Made by a program: the position numbers and the translations under genes | The notes under the pieces: model-generated | Told to the model about the DNA's origin: nothing | Seen by the model: only the letters and a program-made list of their open reading frames with translations | Databases searched by the model: none | In this document: positions 45,849 to 53,798 of the stretch, in pieces | How positions within the stretch are numbered: position 1 is the stretch's first letter | Layout of the letters: every line of letters starts with the position of its first letter | Assembly (NCBI RefSeq): GCF_019711435.1 | Contig: NZ_JAIGNK010000001.1 | Span: 434,001-498,000 of the forward strand | Origin: Qipengyuania polymorpha | Lineage (GTDB): Bacteria; Pseudomonadota; Alphaproteobacteria; Sphingomonadales; Sphingomonadaceae | Reading direction: 5' to 3' | Length of the DNA stretch: 64,000 nt

Positions 45849-46408
45849 GCTGCCAGTTCCTGCAAGATTCGCGCGACGGTCGCTTCGTGTGGGCCTTCGT
45901 CGGTCACGACATGGATTTGTGCCTGCGCATAGGCGGCGCTGCGTTTTTCCTTGAGGTCGCGCAGGATTTGCCGCGGGTCGCCCGTTTTCAGCAGCGGCCG
46001 CGTGTTCTTGCGGGAGGTCCGCTCGACCAGCGTGTCGAGGTCGCAATCGAGCCAGATGGCGAGACCCTGTTCAAGCACCAGCGCGCGCGTCTCGGCATCG
46101 ACGAAGGCCCCGCCGCCGGTCGCGATGACGCCGTGGCCTTCCTCCATCAGCCGGGCAATCACGCGCCGCTCGCCGTCGCGGAAATAGGCCTCGCCATGCG
46201 CTTCGAAAATTTCCGACACGCTGCGGTCGGCGGCGCGCTCGATTTCCTCGTCCGCATCGACGAAGTCGCGGCCCAGCGCGTTGGCAAGCCGCCTGCCGAT
46301 GGTCGATTTGCCCACGCCCATCAGCCCCACCAGCACCAGCGGGCGTGTAATCCGCCCCGCCAGTGCGGTGAGGTCCTCGTTTTGGGAAGAACTATGCGCG
46401 TTGCTCAT
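45839..46408 (-). CDS. aroK: Shikimate kinase
   Basis: 189 residues from the ATG at 46408. Walker A GLMGVGKSTIGRRLA near 28-42, shikimate-binding DADEEIERAADRSVSEIFEAHGEAYFRDGERRV near 52-83, ATGGGAFVD near 96-104, and a lid Arg in RKNTRPLL near 133. It phosphorylates shikimate. First gene of aroK-aroB-cyclase; the ten-base overlap with aroB shows coupling. Confidence 0.97.
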   Translation of the reverse strand: MSNAHSSSQNEDLTALAGRITRPLVLVGLMGVGKSTIGRRLANALGRDFVDADEEIERAADRSVSEIFEAHGEAYFRDGERRVIARLMEEGHGVIATGGGAFVDAETRALVLEQGLAIWLDCDLDTLVERTSRKNTRPLLKTGDPRQILRDLKEKRSAAYAQAQIHVVTDEGPHEATVARILQELAAWQ

Positions 46409-46478
46409 TGCCGCTCGGCCTATAGATGCGCTAGGGCGCGGGCAAGGCATCGGATTGTTGCACGAGGATACGAAAAAC

Positions 46479-46619
46479 TTGGCCGTCAAACGTTCAGCCA
46501 TCCTGTGGGTCGTACTGCTGGGTATAATCGGGGTCCTCGTCGCCGCTTGGGTCGACGGGGGAGAAGAGCCGCTCAGGCCCATCAGCCAGCCGGTCGAATT
46601 GCCGGAGGGCACGCTGTGA
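46479..46619 (+). CDS. 46-residue single-helix membrane peptide
   Basis: TTG start with GAGGA 12 bases upstream. One membrane helix (SAILWVVLLGIIGVLVAAWVDGG, about 6-28) and a Pro/Glu-rich tail (EEPLRPISQPVELPEGTL) probably in the periplasm. Its stop overlaps the GTG of the next gene (GTGA), so it is coupled to the large exported protein. Divergent from aroK. No family recognised. Confidence 0.55.
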   Translation: MAVKRSAILWVVLLGIIGVLVAAWVDGGEEPLRPISQPVELPEGTL

Positions 46620-48430
46620 AGCGCGGCCTGCTCCTGACCGGCGCGGCGCTCGCGCTCGCTTCCACCATGGCGCTGGCACAGAACGCGCCCGAAAGCATCC
46701 TGCCGGGCGAACGCCCGCAGCCTGCGCCTAGCCCCGCGCCTGCGCCTTCTCCCGCCGCTACACCCGCGACACCGGGGAGCGGCGAGGTGGTGCAGCCTGT
46801 GCCAAGTTCTGCCCCGCCAGTGGACTATTCGGGCGTGGACCTGTCGGACATTCCTTCGGTCGAAGAGCTGGAATCGATGACCAGCGAGGAACTGGACGAC
46901 CTGTTTGGCCTCAAGCCGCGCTACGATATCCCGCCCGCCGCGCGCCGCTCGACAGAGCAGGTCGGTGTGGTCGGCGTGGACGAGGGCGGCCTGCCCGCCG
47001 CTTCGCTCGCGCGCCAGCCTGCTTCGATCGTGCGCGCCGCGCTTGCCAGTACCGACGGGCCGCTGGTCTCGCGCTGGGGCCACATCCTCTTGCGTCGTAC
47101 GCTGGCCAGTCGCCTCAATGCGCCCGAGGGCATGGACCCGGTCGAATTCGCCGCCCTGCGCGCAAGCACGCTGAACACCATGGGCGAGCATGCCGTCGCC
47201 CGCGCGCTGGTGCAGGATGTCGATACCGCCAATTACAATGGTGCGCTGACCAACGCCGCGCTCGGGGCTTATCTCGGCACGGCGGACATCGTCGGCGCAT
47301 GCCCGGTCGTGCGGCTCGACGATGTGGACGGCGAAGGCCTGCAATGGTCGATGCTCGAAGGCATCTGCGCCGCCTATGCGGGCGAGACGACGAGCGCACA
47401 GAACGATTTGCGCCGCCTGCTGAACCGTACCGAGGAGGACCAGATCGACGTCCTCTTCGCCCAGCGCTACGCAGGCGCAGCAGGTCAGGGCCGCCGCGCG
47501 GTGACCATCGAGTGGGACGGGGTCGAGAGCATGAACCCCTGGCGCTTCGCCATGGCGAGTGCGCTCGGCGAGCCGCTGCCCGAAAATCTTTCCGAAACGC
47601 TCGGCCCCTACTACCTCAAGTCCTCCGCGCTCATCCCTGCGCTTCCTGCTCGTGCGCGGCTGCGCGGTGCGGATGTGGCGGCGGCTTCGGGCATCCTTTC
47701 CTCTCGCGCGATGGTCGACCTCTATTCGGTGCTCTACGCGGGCCGCGAGGACGAGCCTGAGAGCGTCGGCCTGACGATCGCGACGCGCTTGCGCGATGCC
47801 TATACCGACCCGTCTCCCGCAGGGCGTTTGGCCGCCATCAAGGATGTGTGGGGGAACGATTCGAGCAACTATGGCCGCCAGGTCCTCACCGCCTATGCCG
47901 CCGCGCGCCTGACGCCGAGCGCCGACTTCGCCGACGACGCAGGACCGCTGATTGCTTCCATGCTCACCGCCGGGCTCGACCGCGATGCGATGCGCTGGTC
48001 GGGTGTGGTCGAGGAAGGCTCGGTCGGCTGGGCGCTGCTGGCACTCGCCAATCCCAATGGCGGACAGGTCAGCGACGGCGAGCTCGATAGCTTCCAGGAC
48101 AATGACGATTCGTCGGGCCAGGCGAAGTCGCGCATGCTGCTGGCGGGTCTTGCAGGGCTCGGGCGGACCGATGCCGACAATATCACCGAATACAGCGGGC
48201 GGCTGGGTGTGAACCTTTCCGCACCGACTGCATGGACGCGGATGATCGACAAGGCAGCGGATGCCGATAATCCCGCGCTGGTCGTCATGCTGGCTGGCCT
48301 TGGCATGCAGGGCGCCGGCTGGGAGCAGATGACTGCGCGTCACCTCTATCACATCGTGTCCGCGCTCAACCGCGTCGGCCTTGAAGCCGAAGCCCGGATG
48401 ATTGCCGCAGAGGCAGTCGCGCGCGCCTGA
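46616..48430 (+). CDS. Large exported helical-repeat protein of unknown function
   Basis: 604 residues from a GTG start. Signal peptide to about 21 (STMALAQNAPE), a Pro/Ala-rich linker (repeats of PAPSPAP, 30-60), then an acidic hinge (DLSDIPSVEELESMTSEELDDLFGLKP). From about 130 on come alpha-helical repeats (LASRLNAPEGMDPVEFAALRASTLNTMGEHAVARALVQDVD, LLAGLAGLGRTDADNITEYSGRLGVN) resembling TPR or Sel1-type solenoids without a clear consensus. Probably a periplasmic scaffold. It ends one base before the recombinase gene and is coupled to the 46-residue peptide. Confidence 0.7.
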   Translation: MKRGLLLTGAALALASTMALAQNAPESILPGERPQPAPSPAPAPSPAATPATPGSGEVVQPVPSSAPPVDYSGVDLSDIPSVEELESMTSEELDDLFGLKPRYDIPPAARRSTEQVGVVGVDEGGLPAASLARQPASIVRAALASTDGPLVSRWGHILLRRTLASRLNAPEGMDPVEFAALRASTLNTMGEHAVARALVQDVDTANYNGALTNAALGAYLGTADIVGACPVVRLDDVDGEGLQWSMLEGICAAYAGETTSAQNDLRRLLNRTEEDQIDVLFAQRYAGAAGQGRRAVTIEWDGVESMNPWRFAMASALGEPLPENLSETLGPYYLKSSALIPALPARARLRGADVAAASGILSSRAMVDLYSVLYAGREDEPESVGLTIATRLRDAYTDPSPAGRLAAIKDVWGNDSSNYGRQVLTAYAAARLTPSADFADDAGPLIASMLTAGLDRDAMRWSGVVEEGSVGWALLALANPNGGQVSDGELDSFQDNDDSSGQAKSRMLLAGLAGLGRTDADNITEYSGRLGVNLSAPTAWTRMIDKAADADNPALVVMLAGLGMQGAGWEQMTARHLYHIVSALNRVGLEAEARMIAAEAVARA

Positions 48431-48431
48431 C

Positions 48432-49310
48432 GTGAGCGCAATCGACGATTTCCTCGCCATGCTCGCCGCCGAGCGCGGCGCGGCGAGGAATACACTGCTG
48501 GCCTACGGACGCGATCTCAATCAGGCCGAGGAGATGCTCGGCGGCGAGCTGGCGACGGCAACACCGGCACAGTTGTCGAAACTAGGGCAGGGCTGGTCTT
48601 CGCTCGCGCCCTCGACACTGGCGCGCAAGATATCGGCGCTGCGGCAGTTCTTCGGCTTCCTCGTCGACGAGGGCGAACGCGAGGACGACCCGACCCACGC
48701 GCTCCCGCGCCCTGCCACACGCCGCCCGCTGCCCAAGATCCTGACGCATGCGCAGGTCGAGGCGCTGTTTGCGCGGGCAGAGGACGAGGCAGCGAGCGAC
48801 CGGCCCGAGGCGGTACGTCTGCTGGCCATGCTCGAACTCCTTTACGGCTCGGGGCTTCGTGCGACCGAACTGGTCTCGCTCCCCATTTCCGCTGTCCCGC
48901 GCGACGAACCCTTTCTCACCGTCACGGGGAAGGGCGGTCAGGCACGGCTGGTGCCCGTCAGCACCCGTGCCAAGAAGGCACTCGCTCGCTGGCTCGCCGT
49001 GCGTCCGACTGGCTCGCTGCATCTTTTCCCCTCGCGCACCGGCCACCTTAGCCGCATCCGGCTCTACCAGATGCTCAAGGAACTGGCGGTCCGCGCCGAC
49101 CTCCCGCCCGAAAAGCTCAGCCCGCACGTGCTGCGCCATGCCTTCGCCACCCATCTGCTCGAGGGCGGGGCGGACCTTCGCGCGCTCCAGACCCTGCTGG
49201 GCCATGCCGATATCGCGACCACGCAAATCTACACCCATGTCGATGCCGCAAGACTGGTGAAGCTGGTCAACGAACGCCACCCGCTTGCGCAGCAGCGCCG
49301 TAGCGACTAG
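48432..49310 (+). CDS. xerD: Tyrosine recombinase XerD/XerC
   Basis: 292 residues from the GTG at 48432. N-terminal SAM-like core-binding domain (FLAMLAAERGAARNTLLAYGRDLNQAEEML). Catalytic residues all present: Arg in LLYGSGLRATELVSLP near 148, Lys in VTGKGGQARLVPVS near 172, HxxR in LSPHVLRHAFATHLLEGGADLRALQTLLGH near 238, and Tyr in IATTQIYTHV near 275. It resolves chromosome dimers at dif with a partner Xer protein. Length and neighbourhood (before accA) are typical of the housekeeping enzyme, not a phage integrase. XerC or XerD cannot be separated by eye. Confidence 0.9.
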   Translation: MSAIDDFLAMLAAERGAARNTLLAYGRDLNQAEEMLGGELATATPAQLSKLGQGWSSLAPSTLARKISALRQFFGFLVDEGEREDDPTHALPRPATRRPLPKILTHAQVEALFARAEDEAASDRPEAVRLLAMLELLYGSGLRATELVSLPISAVPRDEPFLTVTGKGGQARLVPVSTRAKKALARWLAVRPTGSLHLFPSRTGHLSRIRLYQMLKELAVRADLPPEKLSPHVLRHAFATHLLEGGADLRALQTLLGHADIATTQIYTHVDAARLVKLVNERHPLAQQRRSD

Positions 49311-49321
49311 CGGCTTTGGCC

Positions 49322-50266
49322 ATGGTTTCTTATCTCGAATTCGAAAAGCCGGTCGCCGAGCTGGAACAGCGTATCGCGGAACTTCGCGCAGCCTCCGAAG
49401 GCGACGACGTCGATATTTCCAACGAGCTCAAGCGGCTCGAGGTGAAGAGCGCGACGCTGCTCGAACAGACGTACGAATCGCTCTCGCCGTGGCAGAAAAC
49501 GCAGGTCGCGCGGCATCCTTCGCGCCCGCATTTCCGCGATTATGTCGAGCATGCTTTCGACGAATTCGTGCCGCTGGGCGGAGACCGCAATTTCGGCGAA
49601 GACGAAGCCATCATGGGCGGCTTCGCCAAGCTGGGCGGCCGCAAGGTCGTGCTGATCGGCCACGAGAAGGGCAACGATACCGCCAGCCGCATTCGCCACA
49701 ATTTCGGCATGGGCAAGCCCGAGGGCTATCGCAAGGCCATCCGCCTGATGGAAATGGCCGGACGCTTCGGCCTGCCGGTGGTGACGCTGGTCGATACTTC
49801 GGGCGCCTTCCCGGGCGTGGAAGCCGAAGAGCGCGGGCAGGCAGAAGCCATCGCCCGCTCGACCGAGGCCTGCCTCGCATTGCCCGTTCCCATGGTGGCG
49901 AGCATCGTGGGCGAGGGCGGCTCGGGCGGCGCAGTCGCGCTGGCGAGTGCCGAGCGCGTGCTGATGCTTGAACACGCCGTCTATTCGGTCATCTCGCCCG
50001 AAGGCTGTGCTTCAATTCTGTGGCGCACCGCGGAAAAGGCCCCCGATGCAGCCGAAGCGATGAAGATAACCGCGCAGAACCTCGAGAAGCTGGGCGTCAT
50101 CGACCGCATCGTCAACGAGCCGGTCGGCGGCGCGCATCGCGACCCCAAGGCCGCGGCAGAAGCGCTGGGGCAGGCCATTGGCGAAGAGCTAGACATGCTC
50201 TCGCGCCACTCGGCTGACGAACTCAAGCGCCTGCGCGAAGAGCGTTTCCTGCAAATGGCAGGCTGA
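49322..50266 (+). CDS. accA: Acetyl-CoA carboxylase carboxyltransferase alpha subunit
   Basis: 314 residues from the ATG at 49322 (TTG at 49316 is possible). Family blocks: LEFEKPVAELEQRIAELR at the start, RHPSRPHFRDYVEHAFDEFVPLGGDRNFGEDEAIMGGFAKLGGRKVVLIGHEKG, NFGMGKPEGYRKAIRLMEMAGRFGLPVVTLVDTSGAFPGVEAEERGQAEAIA, and EGGSGGAVALASAERVLMLEHAVYSVISPEGCASILW. It transfers carboxyl from biotin to acetyl-CoA to start fatty acid synthesis; accB, accC and accD are elsewhere. Confidence 0.97.
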   Translation: MVSYLEFEKPVAELEQRIAELRAASEGDDVDISNELKRLEVKSATLLEQTYESLSPWQKTQVARHPSRPHFRDYVEHAFDEFVPLGGDRNFGEDEAIMGGFAKLGGRKVVLIGHEKGNDTASRIRHNFGMGKPEGYRKAIRLMEMAGRFGLPVVTLVDTSGAFPGVEAEERGQAEAIARSTEACLALPVPMVASIVGEGGSGGAVALASAERVLMLEHAVYSVISPEGCASILWRTAEKAPDAAEAMKITAQNLEKLGVIDRIVNEPVGGAHRDPKAAAEALGQAIGEELDMLSRHSADELKRLREERFLQMAG

Positions 50267-50281
50267 GCCCCAAGTCTTTGA

Positions 50282-50302
50282 GGGGCGGGAACTAACCGCC
50301 CC
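50282..50302 (+). terminator. Probable accA transcript-end hairpin
   Basis: GGGGCGG-GAACTAA-CCGCCCC, 7 base pairs, 15 bases behind the accA stop. The run after it is C/T mixed (ATCCCCTTGTT), so termination strength is uncertain. Confidence 0.45.
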
Positions 50303-50384
50303 ATCCCCTTGTTCTGGCAAAGGTAAACAACCGGGGCCGTGCGCTGGTGGGAAGTCACGCGCGCCTATCCAAGGGGAGACTCCC

Positions 50385-51854
50385 ATGTCCAAGACCAGAA
50401 CACTCGCCATCTCATCGACCGCAGCCCTCGCACTTGCGCTGGGCGGCTGTGCGCTGGGTGGCCCGATTCCCGATGCCTCCACACCGATTACGCAGAGCGA
50501 AGCCGAACTGGGCGCAGAAGCACACCCGCAGCTGCTCGCCGAATTCGGCGGCGCGATGACCGGCCCGCAGGCGCAATATGTCGAAGGTGTCGGCAAGAAC
50601 ATCGCGGTCCAGTCGGGCCTCGGCAATGCGCAGAGCAGCTTCACCGTCAGCCTCGTCAACAGCCCGGTGAACAACGCTTTCGCCATTCCCGGCGGCTATA
50701 TCTACACGACCCGCCAGCTCGTTACGTTGATGAACAACGAGGCGGAACTCGCCGGCGTGCTCGGCCATGAAGTCGCCCACGTCGCGCTGCGCCATTCGCA
50801 GCGCCGCCAGCAGGCAGCGCAGACGAACCAGCTTCTCGGTGTCGGTGCTGCCATCCTGTCGAGCGTGCTGCTCGGCAGCAATCCGCTCGGCCAGCAGCTT
50901 GGCCAGGCCGCGCTGCAGGGCTCGCAGATGCTGACGCTGAAATTCTCGCGCAGCCAGGAACTCGAAGCCGATGTGAAGGGCATCGAGTACCTCAATTCCG
51001 CGGGCTACGACCCGCGTGCCATGGCCACCGTGCTCGCCAGCCTCGCCGCGCAGAACGCGCTCGACGCACGCCTCCAGGGACGTGACAATGCGACACTGCC
51101 CGAATGGGCATCGACCCACCCGGACCCGGCCAGCCGCGTGCAGGCCGCGCTCAGCCGTGCGCAGGGTATGACCGGCGTGACGAATCGCGACACCTTCCTC
51201 ACGCGAATCGACGGTCTGACTTATGGTGACGACCCGGCGCAGGGCCTCGTCGAGGGCAACCAGTTCATCCATCCCGACCTGCGCCTTGCCTTCCGCACGC
51301 CGCAGGGCTTCTACATGGTCAACGGCACGCGCGCCGTCACCATCAACGGCCAGAGCGGGAAGGCCCAGTTCACCACCGGGCCCTACAACGGCAATTTGCA
51401 GACCTATGTGAACAACGTGTTCGCCGCGCTCAGCCAGCAGCAACAGATTCGTCCCGCCAGCATCCGCACGACCACCGTCAACGGACTGCAGGCGGCTTAC
51501 GGCGTGGCGCGCGTGCCGCAGGGCAACAGCGCGGTCGATGTGACGGTCTACGCCTATGAGTTCGCCAACGACCGCGCCTATCACTTCCTCGCCATCACCC
51601 CGGCGGGGCAGTCGGGCACGTTCAACTCGATGTACCAGTCGGTGCGCCGGATCTCGCAGCAGGAGGCCGACAACGTCGTTCCGCGCAAGCTCGACGTGAT
51701 TACGGTCGGCAGCGGCGACACGGTCGCCTCGCTTGCCAGCCGCATGGCCTATCCCAGCGCGCAGGAAGAACGCTTCCGCGTCCTCAACGGCCTCTCCTCT
51801 AGCGAAACGGTCCGCGCAGGACAGAAGGTCAAGATCGTCGTTCGCGGGCGCTAA
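50385..51854 (+). CDS. M48 family zinc metalloprotease lipoprotein with LysM-like C-terminus
   Basis: 489 residues. Lipobox LALGGC (Cys about 22). Peptidase domain with HEVAHVALRH (HExxH near 126) and the downstream Glu ligand in SRSQELEADVKGIEYLNSAGYDPRAM near 187. The rest includes a region 260-420 (FRTPQGFYMVNGTRAVTINGQSGKAQF) and a C-terminal LysM-like module (VITVGSGDTVASLASRMAYPSAQEERFRVLNGLSSSETVRAGQKVKIV). It resembles BepA/LoiP-type periplasmic proteases in outer-membrane quality control, here with a putative peptidoglycan-binding tail. Confidence 0.9.
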   Translation: MSKTRTLAISSTAALALALGGCALGGPIPDASTPITQSEAELGAEAHPQLLAEFGGAMTGPQAQYVEGVGKNIAVQSGLGNAQSSFTVSLVNSPVNNAFAIPGGYIYTTRQLVTLMNNEAELAGVLGHEVAHVALRHSQRRQQAAQTNQLLGVGAAILSSVLLGSNPLGQQLGQAALQGSQMLTLKFSRSQELEADVKGIEYLNSAGYDPRAMATVLASLAAQNALDARLQGRDNATLPEWASTHPDPASRVQAALSRAQGMTGVTNRDTFLTRIDGLTYGDDPAQGLVEGNQFIHPDLRLAFRTPQGFYMVNGTRAVTINGQSGKAQFTTGPYNGNLQTYVNNVFAALSQQQQIRPASIRTTTVNGLQAAYGVARVPQGNSAVDVTVYAYEFANDRAYHFLAITPAGQSGTFNSMYQSVRRISQQEADNVVPRKLDVITVGSGDTVASLASRMAYPSAQEERFRVLNGLSSSETVRAGQKVKIVVRGR

Positions 51855-51885
51855 GGCCTGAAACGCGGGCGCTAAGGCCTGAAAC
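51844..51885 (+). repeat. 21-base perfect tandem duplication at the M48 stop codon
   Basis: Two adjoining identical 21-base units, 51844-51864 and 51865-51885, both containing GCGGGCGCTAAGGCCTG. The stop TAA of the protease gene lies in the first copy, so the duplication leaves the protein unchanged. It looks like a recent slippage event. Confidence 0.85.
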
Positions 51886-51889
51886 AATG

Positions 51890-51924
51890 AAACCCCGCCT
51901 GCCATAGTGGCGGGCGGGGTTTTT
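51890..51924 (+). terminator. Terminator of the M48 protease gene
   Basis: Stem AACCCCGCC/GGCGGGGTT continued by TGCCA/TGGCG around a TAG loop, then TTTTT. Confidence 0.85.
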
Positions 51925-51947
51925 CCTGCGCGTAATCCATGCGCGTA

Positions 51948-51979
51948 AAAGAAAAGGCGGCGAGGTTTCCCTCGCCGCC
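51948..51979 (-). terminator. Terminator of the Flp pilin gene
   Basis: On the minus strand GGCGGCGAG-GGAAAC-CTCGCCGCC followed by TTTTCTTTT, 26 bases behind the pilin stop at 52006. Confidence 0.8.
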
Positions 51980-52005
51980 CAATCTTTTGCCGTAGCTTGC
52001 GCTGA

Positions 52006-52191
52006 TTAAGCAGCAGGCTCGGTTTCGGCTGCGCCCATTTCGGTTGCAACGTTGTCGAAGGTCGAGCTCAGCTGGTTGCCGAGGGCGCCCATTGCGGTGA
52101 TGGCAGCGACAGCGATCAGAGCAGCGATCAGGCCGTATTCGATTGCGGTTGCGCCTTCTTCGTTGTTGCGCAGCTTGTTGATGAACTTCAT
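52006..52191 (-). CDS. Flp/Fap-type pilin
   Basis: 61 residues. Short basic leader MKFINKLRNNEEG followed by the Flp pilin core ATAIEYGLIAALIAVAAITAMGAL with the Glu-Tyr pair after the prepilin cleavage site (after Gly13). The C-terminal tail is polar (STFDNVATEMGAAETEPAA). It would be the major subunit of a tad/Flp pilus for surface attachment. No tad genes are present in the window; a second Flp gene lies upstream. Confidence 0.93.
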   Translation of the reverse strand: MKFINKLRNNEEGATAIEYGLIAALIAVAAITAMGALGNQLSSTFDNVATEMGAAETEPAA

Positions 52192-52312
52192 GTAACGTCT
52201 CCTGGTTCAGTCTTCGGTACCCGACTCTCACCGCGTCCTAACGGCTTGAGCTATCCTCGTTTTGACGCCGACTGGTTGACAATTTGCTAACGTCGTCGGC
52301 AATATTTCTCGC

Positions 52313-52492
52313 TTAGTTGTTTCCTGCTGCGGCCATGCGCGCACTGACGTAGTCCCACATCTCGATTGCGCGTTCGCCGAAGGTCTGGACACCCCCAATC
52401 ATCGCGAGAAAAATCAAAGCGATGATCAGCCCGTATTCGACAGCGGTCGCTCCCCGGTCGTCTTTCCGTATTGTCTTCAGAAATTTGACCAC
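52313..52492 (-). CDS. Second Flp-type pilin
   Basis: 59 residues from the GTG at 52492, with GGGGG 9 bases upstream; the frame is open to a TTG at 52513. Leader VVKFLKTIRKDDRG, cleavage site, then ATAVEYGLIIALIFLAMIGGVQTFGERAIEMWDYVSARMAAAGNN. Same direction as the other Flp gene, 121 bases apart, with a different tail, so the two may be major and minor pilins or differently expressed paralogs. Confidence 0.9.
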   Translation of the reverse strand: MVKFLKTIRKDDRGATAVEYGLIIALIFLAMIGGVQTFGERAIEMWDYVSARMAAAGNN

Positions 52493-52578
52493 TTGGTTTG
52501 CCCCCACTGTCAATTCGTAGCTGACACCTAAGAGGTAGGCCCCAAGTTCTTAAGAAAGGGTTTCGAGGATGAGCAGGC

Positions 52579-53001
52579 TTGGAAAATAATCCGACATGGA
52601 CACCCGTGGTCGCGCTTGCGCTACAGGGGGAGGACGGTCGCTGGCTGATGCACAGAAGGCCCGACGAAAAACATCATGGCGGCCTGTGGGAATTCCCCGG
52701 CGGCAAGGTGGAAACTGGCGAAAATCCGCCATCGGCACTCGTACGCGAGATTCGCGAGGAGCTCGGGATCGTCATCGATTCGCGTTTTCTCGAGCCTGCC
52801 GGATTCGCGCAGGAACCCGCTGGCGCGCGCCCGGCACCTATTGTCATACTCCTTTACACTTGCCGCGAATGGCAGGGCGAACCGCAGGCATTGGAGGGTG
52901 GGGCAGTCGGCTGGTTCACGGTCCGGGAGGCCGGCGAACTGGACAAGCCACCGCTCGATATCGCCCTGGCAGCCACTTTGTTTGAAAAAATGCCCGATTA
53001 G
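52579..53001 (+). CDS. mutT: MutT-type NUDIX hydrolase (8-oxo-dGTP diphosphatase)
   Basis: 140 residues from a TTG start (GAGGA 9 bases upstream). The NUDIX box GGKVETGENPPSALVREIREELGI at about 41-64 is complete (Gx5Ex7REUxEExGU). Preceding WLMHRRPDEKHHGGLWEFPGG is typical of MutT. It clears oxidised dGTP from the nucleotide pool. Divergent from the Flp pilin genes, and upstream of tRNA-Arg. Confidence 0.92.
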   Translation: MENNPTWTPVVALALQGEDGRWLMHRRPDEKHHGGLWEFPGGKVETGENPPSALVREIREELGIVIDSRFLEPAGFAQEPAGARPAPIVILLYTCREWQGEPQALEGGAVGWFTVREAGELDKPPLDIALAATLFEKMPD

Positions 53002-53045
53002 GTGTTGCCAAGCTTGGAGCGCCTGCCTATGTGCCGCCCTCCAAC

Positions 53046-53122
53046 GCGCCAGTAGCTCAGCTGGATAGAGTACCTGACTACGAATCAGGCGGTCGGAGGT
53101 TCGAATCCTTCCTGGCGCGCCA
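53046..53122 (+). tRNA. tRNA-Arg (ACG anticodon)
   Basis: 77 nt with encoded CCA. Acceptor GCGCCAG/CTGGCGC with discriminator G, D-arm AGCTCAGCTGGATAGAGT, anticodon stem CTGA/TCAG around anticodon ACG, variable loop GCGGTCGG, T-arm GGTTCGAATCC. Confidence 0.97.
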
Positions 53123-53158
53123 TTAAAGGCCATCCCTCGCAAGAGGGGTGGCCTTTAA
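53123..53158 (+). terminator. Hairpin directly behind tRNA-Arg
   Basis: TTAAAGGCCA/TGGCCTTTAA extended by TCCCTC/GAGGGG around a GCAA loop, 16 pairs, touching the tRNA 3' end; followed by TGGTTTTG. Confidence 0.75.
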
Positions 53159-53259
53159 TGGTTTTGCCGTATGGAAGGTTCGGAATTCGGAATCGAAGCA
53201 CCGCAGGTGCGAAGATGACCGAACCCACAGGGCGAGGACAATCCTTCCTGGCGCGCCAG

Positions 53260-53298
53260 AAAAGCCCATGACCCCAAATCGGGGTCGTGGGCTTTTTT
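53260..53298 (+). terminator. Terminator behind the second tRNA-tail copy
   Basis: AAAAGCCCA-TGACCCC-AAATC-GGGGTCG-TGGGCTTTT with a T6 run. Different sequence from the hairpin at 53123 but in the same place relative to the 19-base tRNA-tail copy. Confidence 0.85.
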
Positions 53299-53672
53299 GG
53301 TGGGGCGGTATGAAGGTTCGAACGGTTCGGAGTCGGAGCCGCGCAGCGGCGGAGACGGCCAGAGCCGCAAAGCGGCGGCGGCCAATCCTTCCTGGCACCC
53401 CAATCCCCGAGTCCCCCGCCAGCGTGACACCATCATGCAACACGTTGCACTGAATCCGGATTTCGCCAGTCGAATTCAGGAATTCTCCCGATTCCCGCCC
53501 TTGCAACGAATCGGCGCATGGTTAACTTTCCCCTAGCGCCTGTCGCGAAGTGGCCTCGTGGGGACTTGGCCGGTGGCAGGCGGGAAGGGGCTTATAATGA
53601 ACAACAGGTCGCAAGCACCGCGCGCAACGGCAAAGCCGGGCGTCGCACTTTTCGTGGTGAAGGAGGGGCGCC

Positions 53673-53798
53673 ATGCAGGCTGAGCTTCCGCAAGCGCCGT
53701 CGAGGCCCGCCGGCTCGTTCTGGGCCTGCCTCGCACGGCCCGGCCTCGTCAGCAGGCTGAGCGTGCCCGAGCGCAAGGAAGGTGCGCAGGGCGGCTAG
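53673..53798 (+). CDS. 41-residue small protein of unknown function
   Basis: AAGGAGG lies 6 bases before the ATG, the best ribosome-binding site in this part of the window. The product (QAELPQAPSRPAGSFWACL, then ARPGLVSRLSVPERKEGAQGG) has one Trp-Cys pair and is otherwise polar. The stop TAG shares CTAG with the stop of the convergent metallopeptidase gene. No family recognised. Coding status rests on the ribosome-binding site and the tight gene junction. Confidence 0.5.
   Translation: MQAELPQAPSRPAGSFWACLARPGLVSRLSVPERKEGAQGG

Larger units (their letters stand above)
53104..53402 (+). repeat. tRNA-linked tandem repeat array
   Basis: The last 19 bases of the tRNA, AATCCTTCCTGGCGCGCCA (53104-53122), recur exactly at 53240-53258 and with two mismatches at 53384-53402. 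Between copies lie two diverged units of 136 and 144 bases. Each holds a hairpin terminator just after the tRNA tail, then a TATG(G)AAGGTTCG block, a GTTCGGA..TCGGA block, and a palindrome (CACCGCAGGTG or GCCGCGCAGCGGC). The layout resembles the rtT repeats of E. coli tyrT. Confidence 0.75.
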
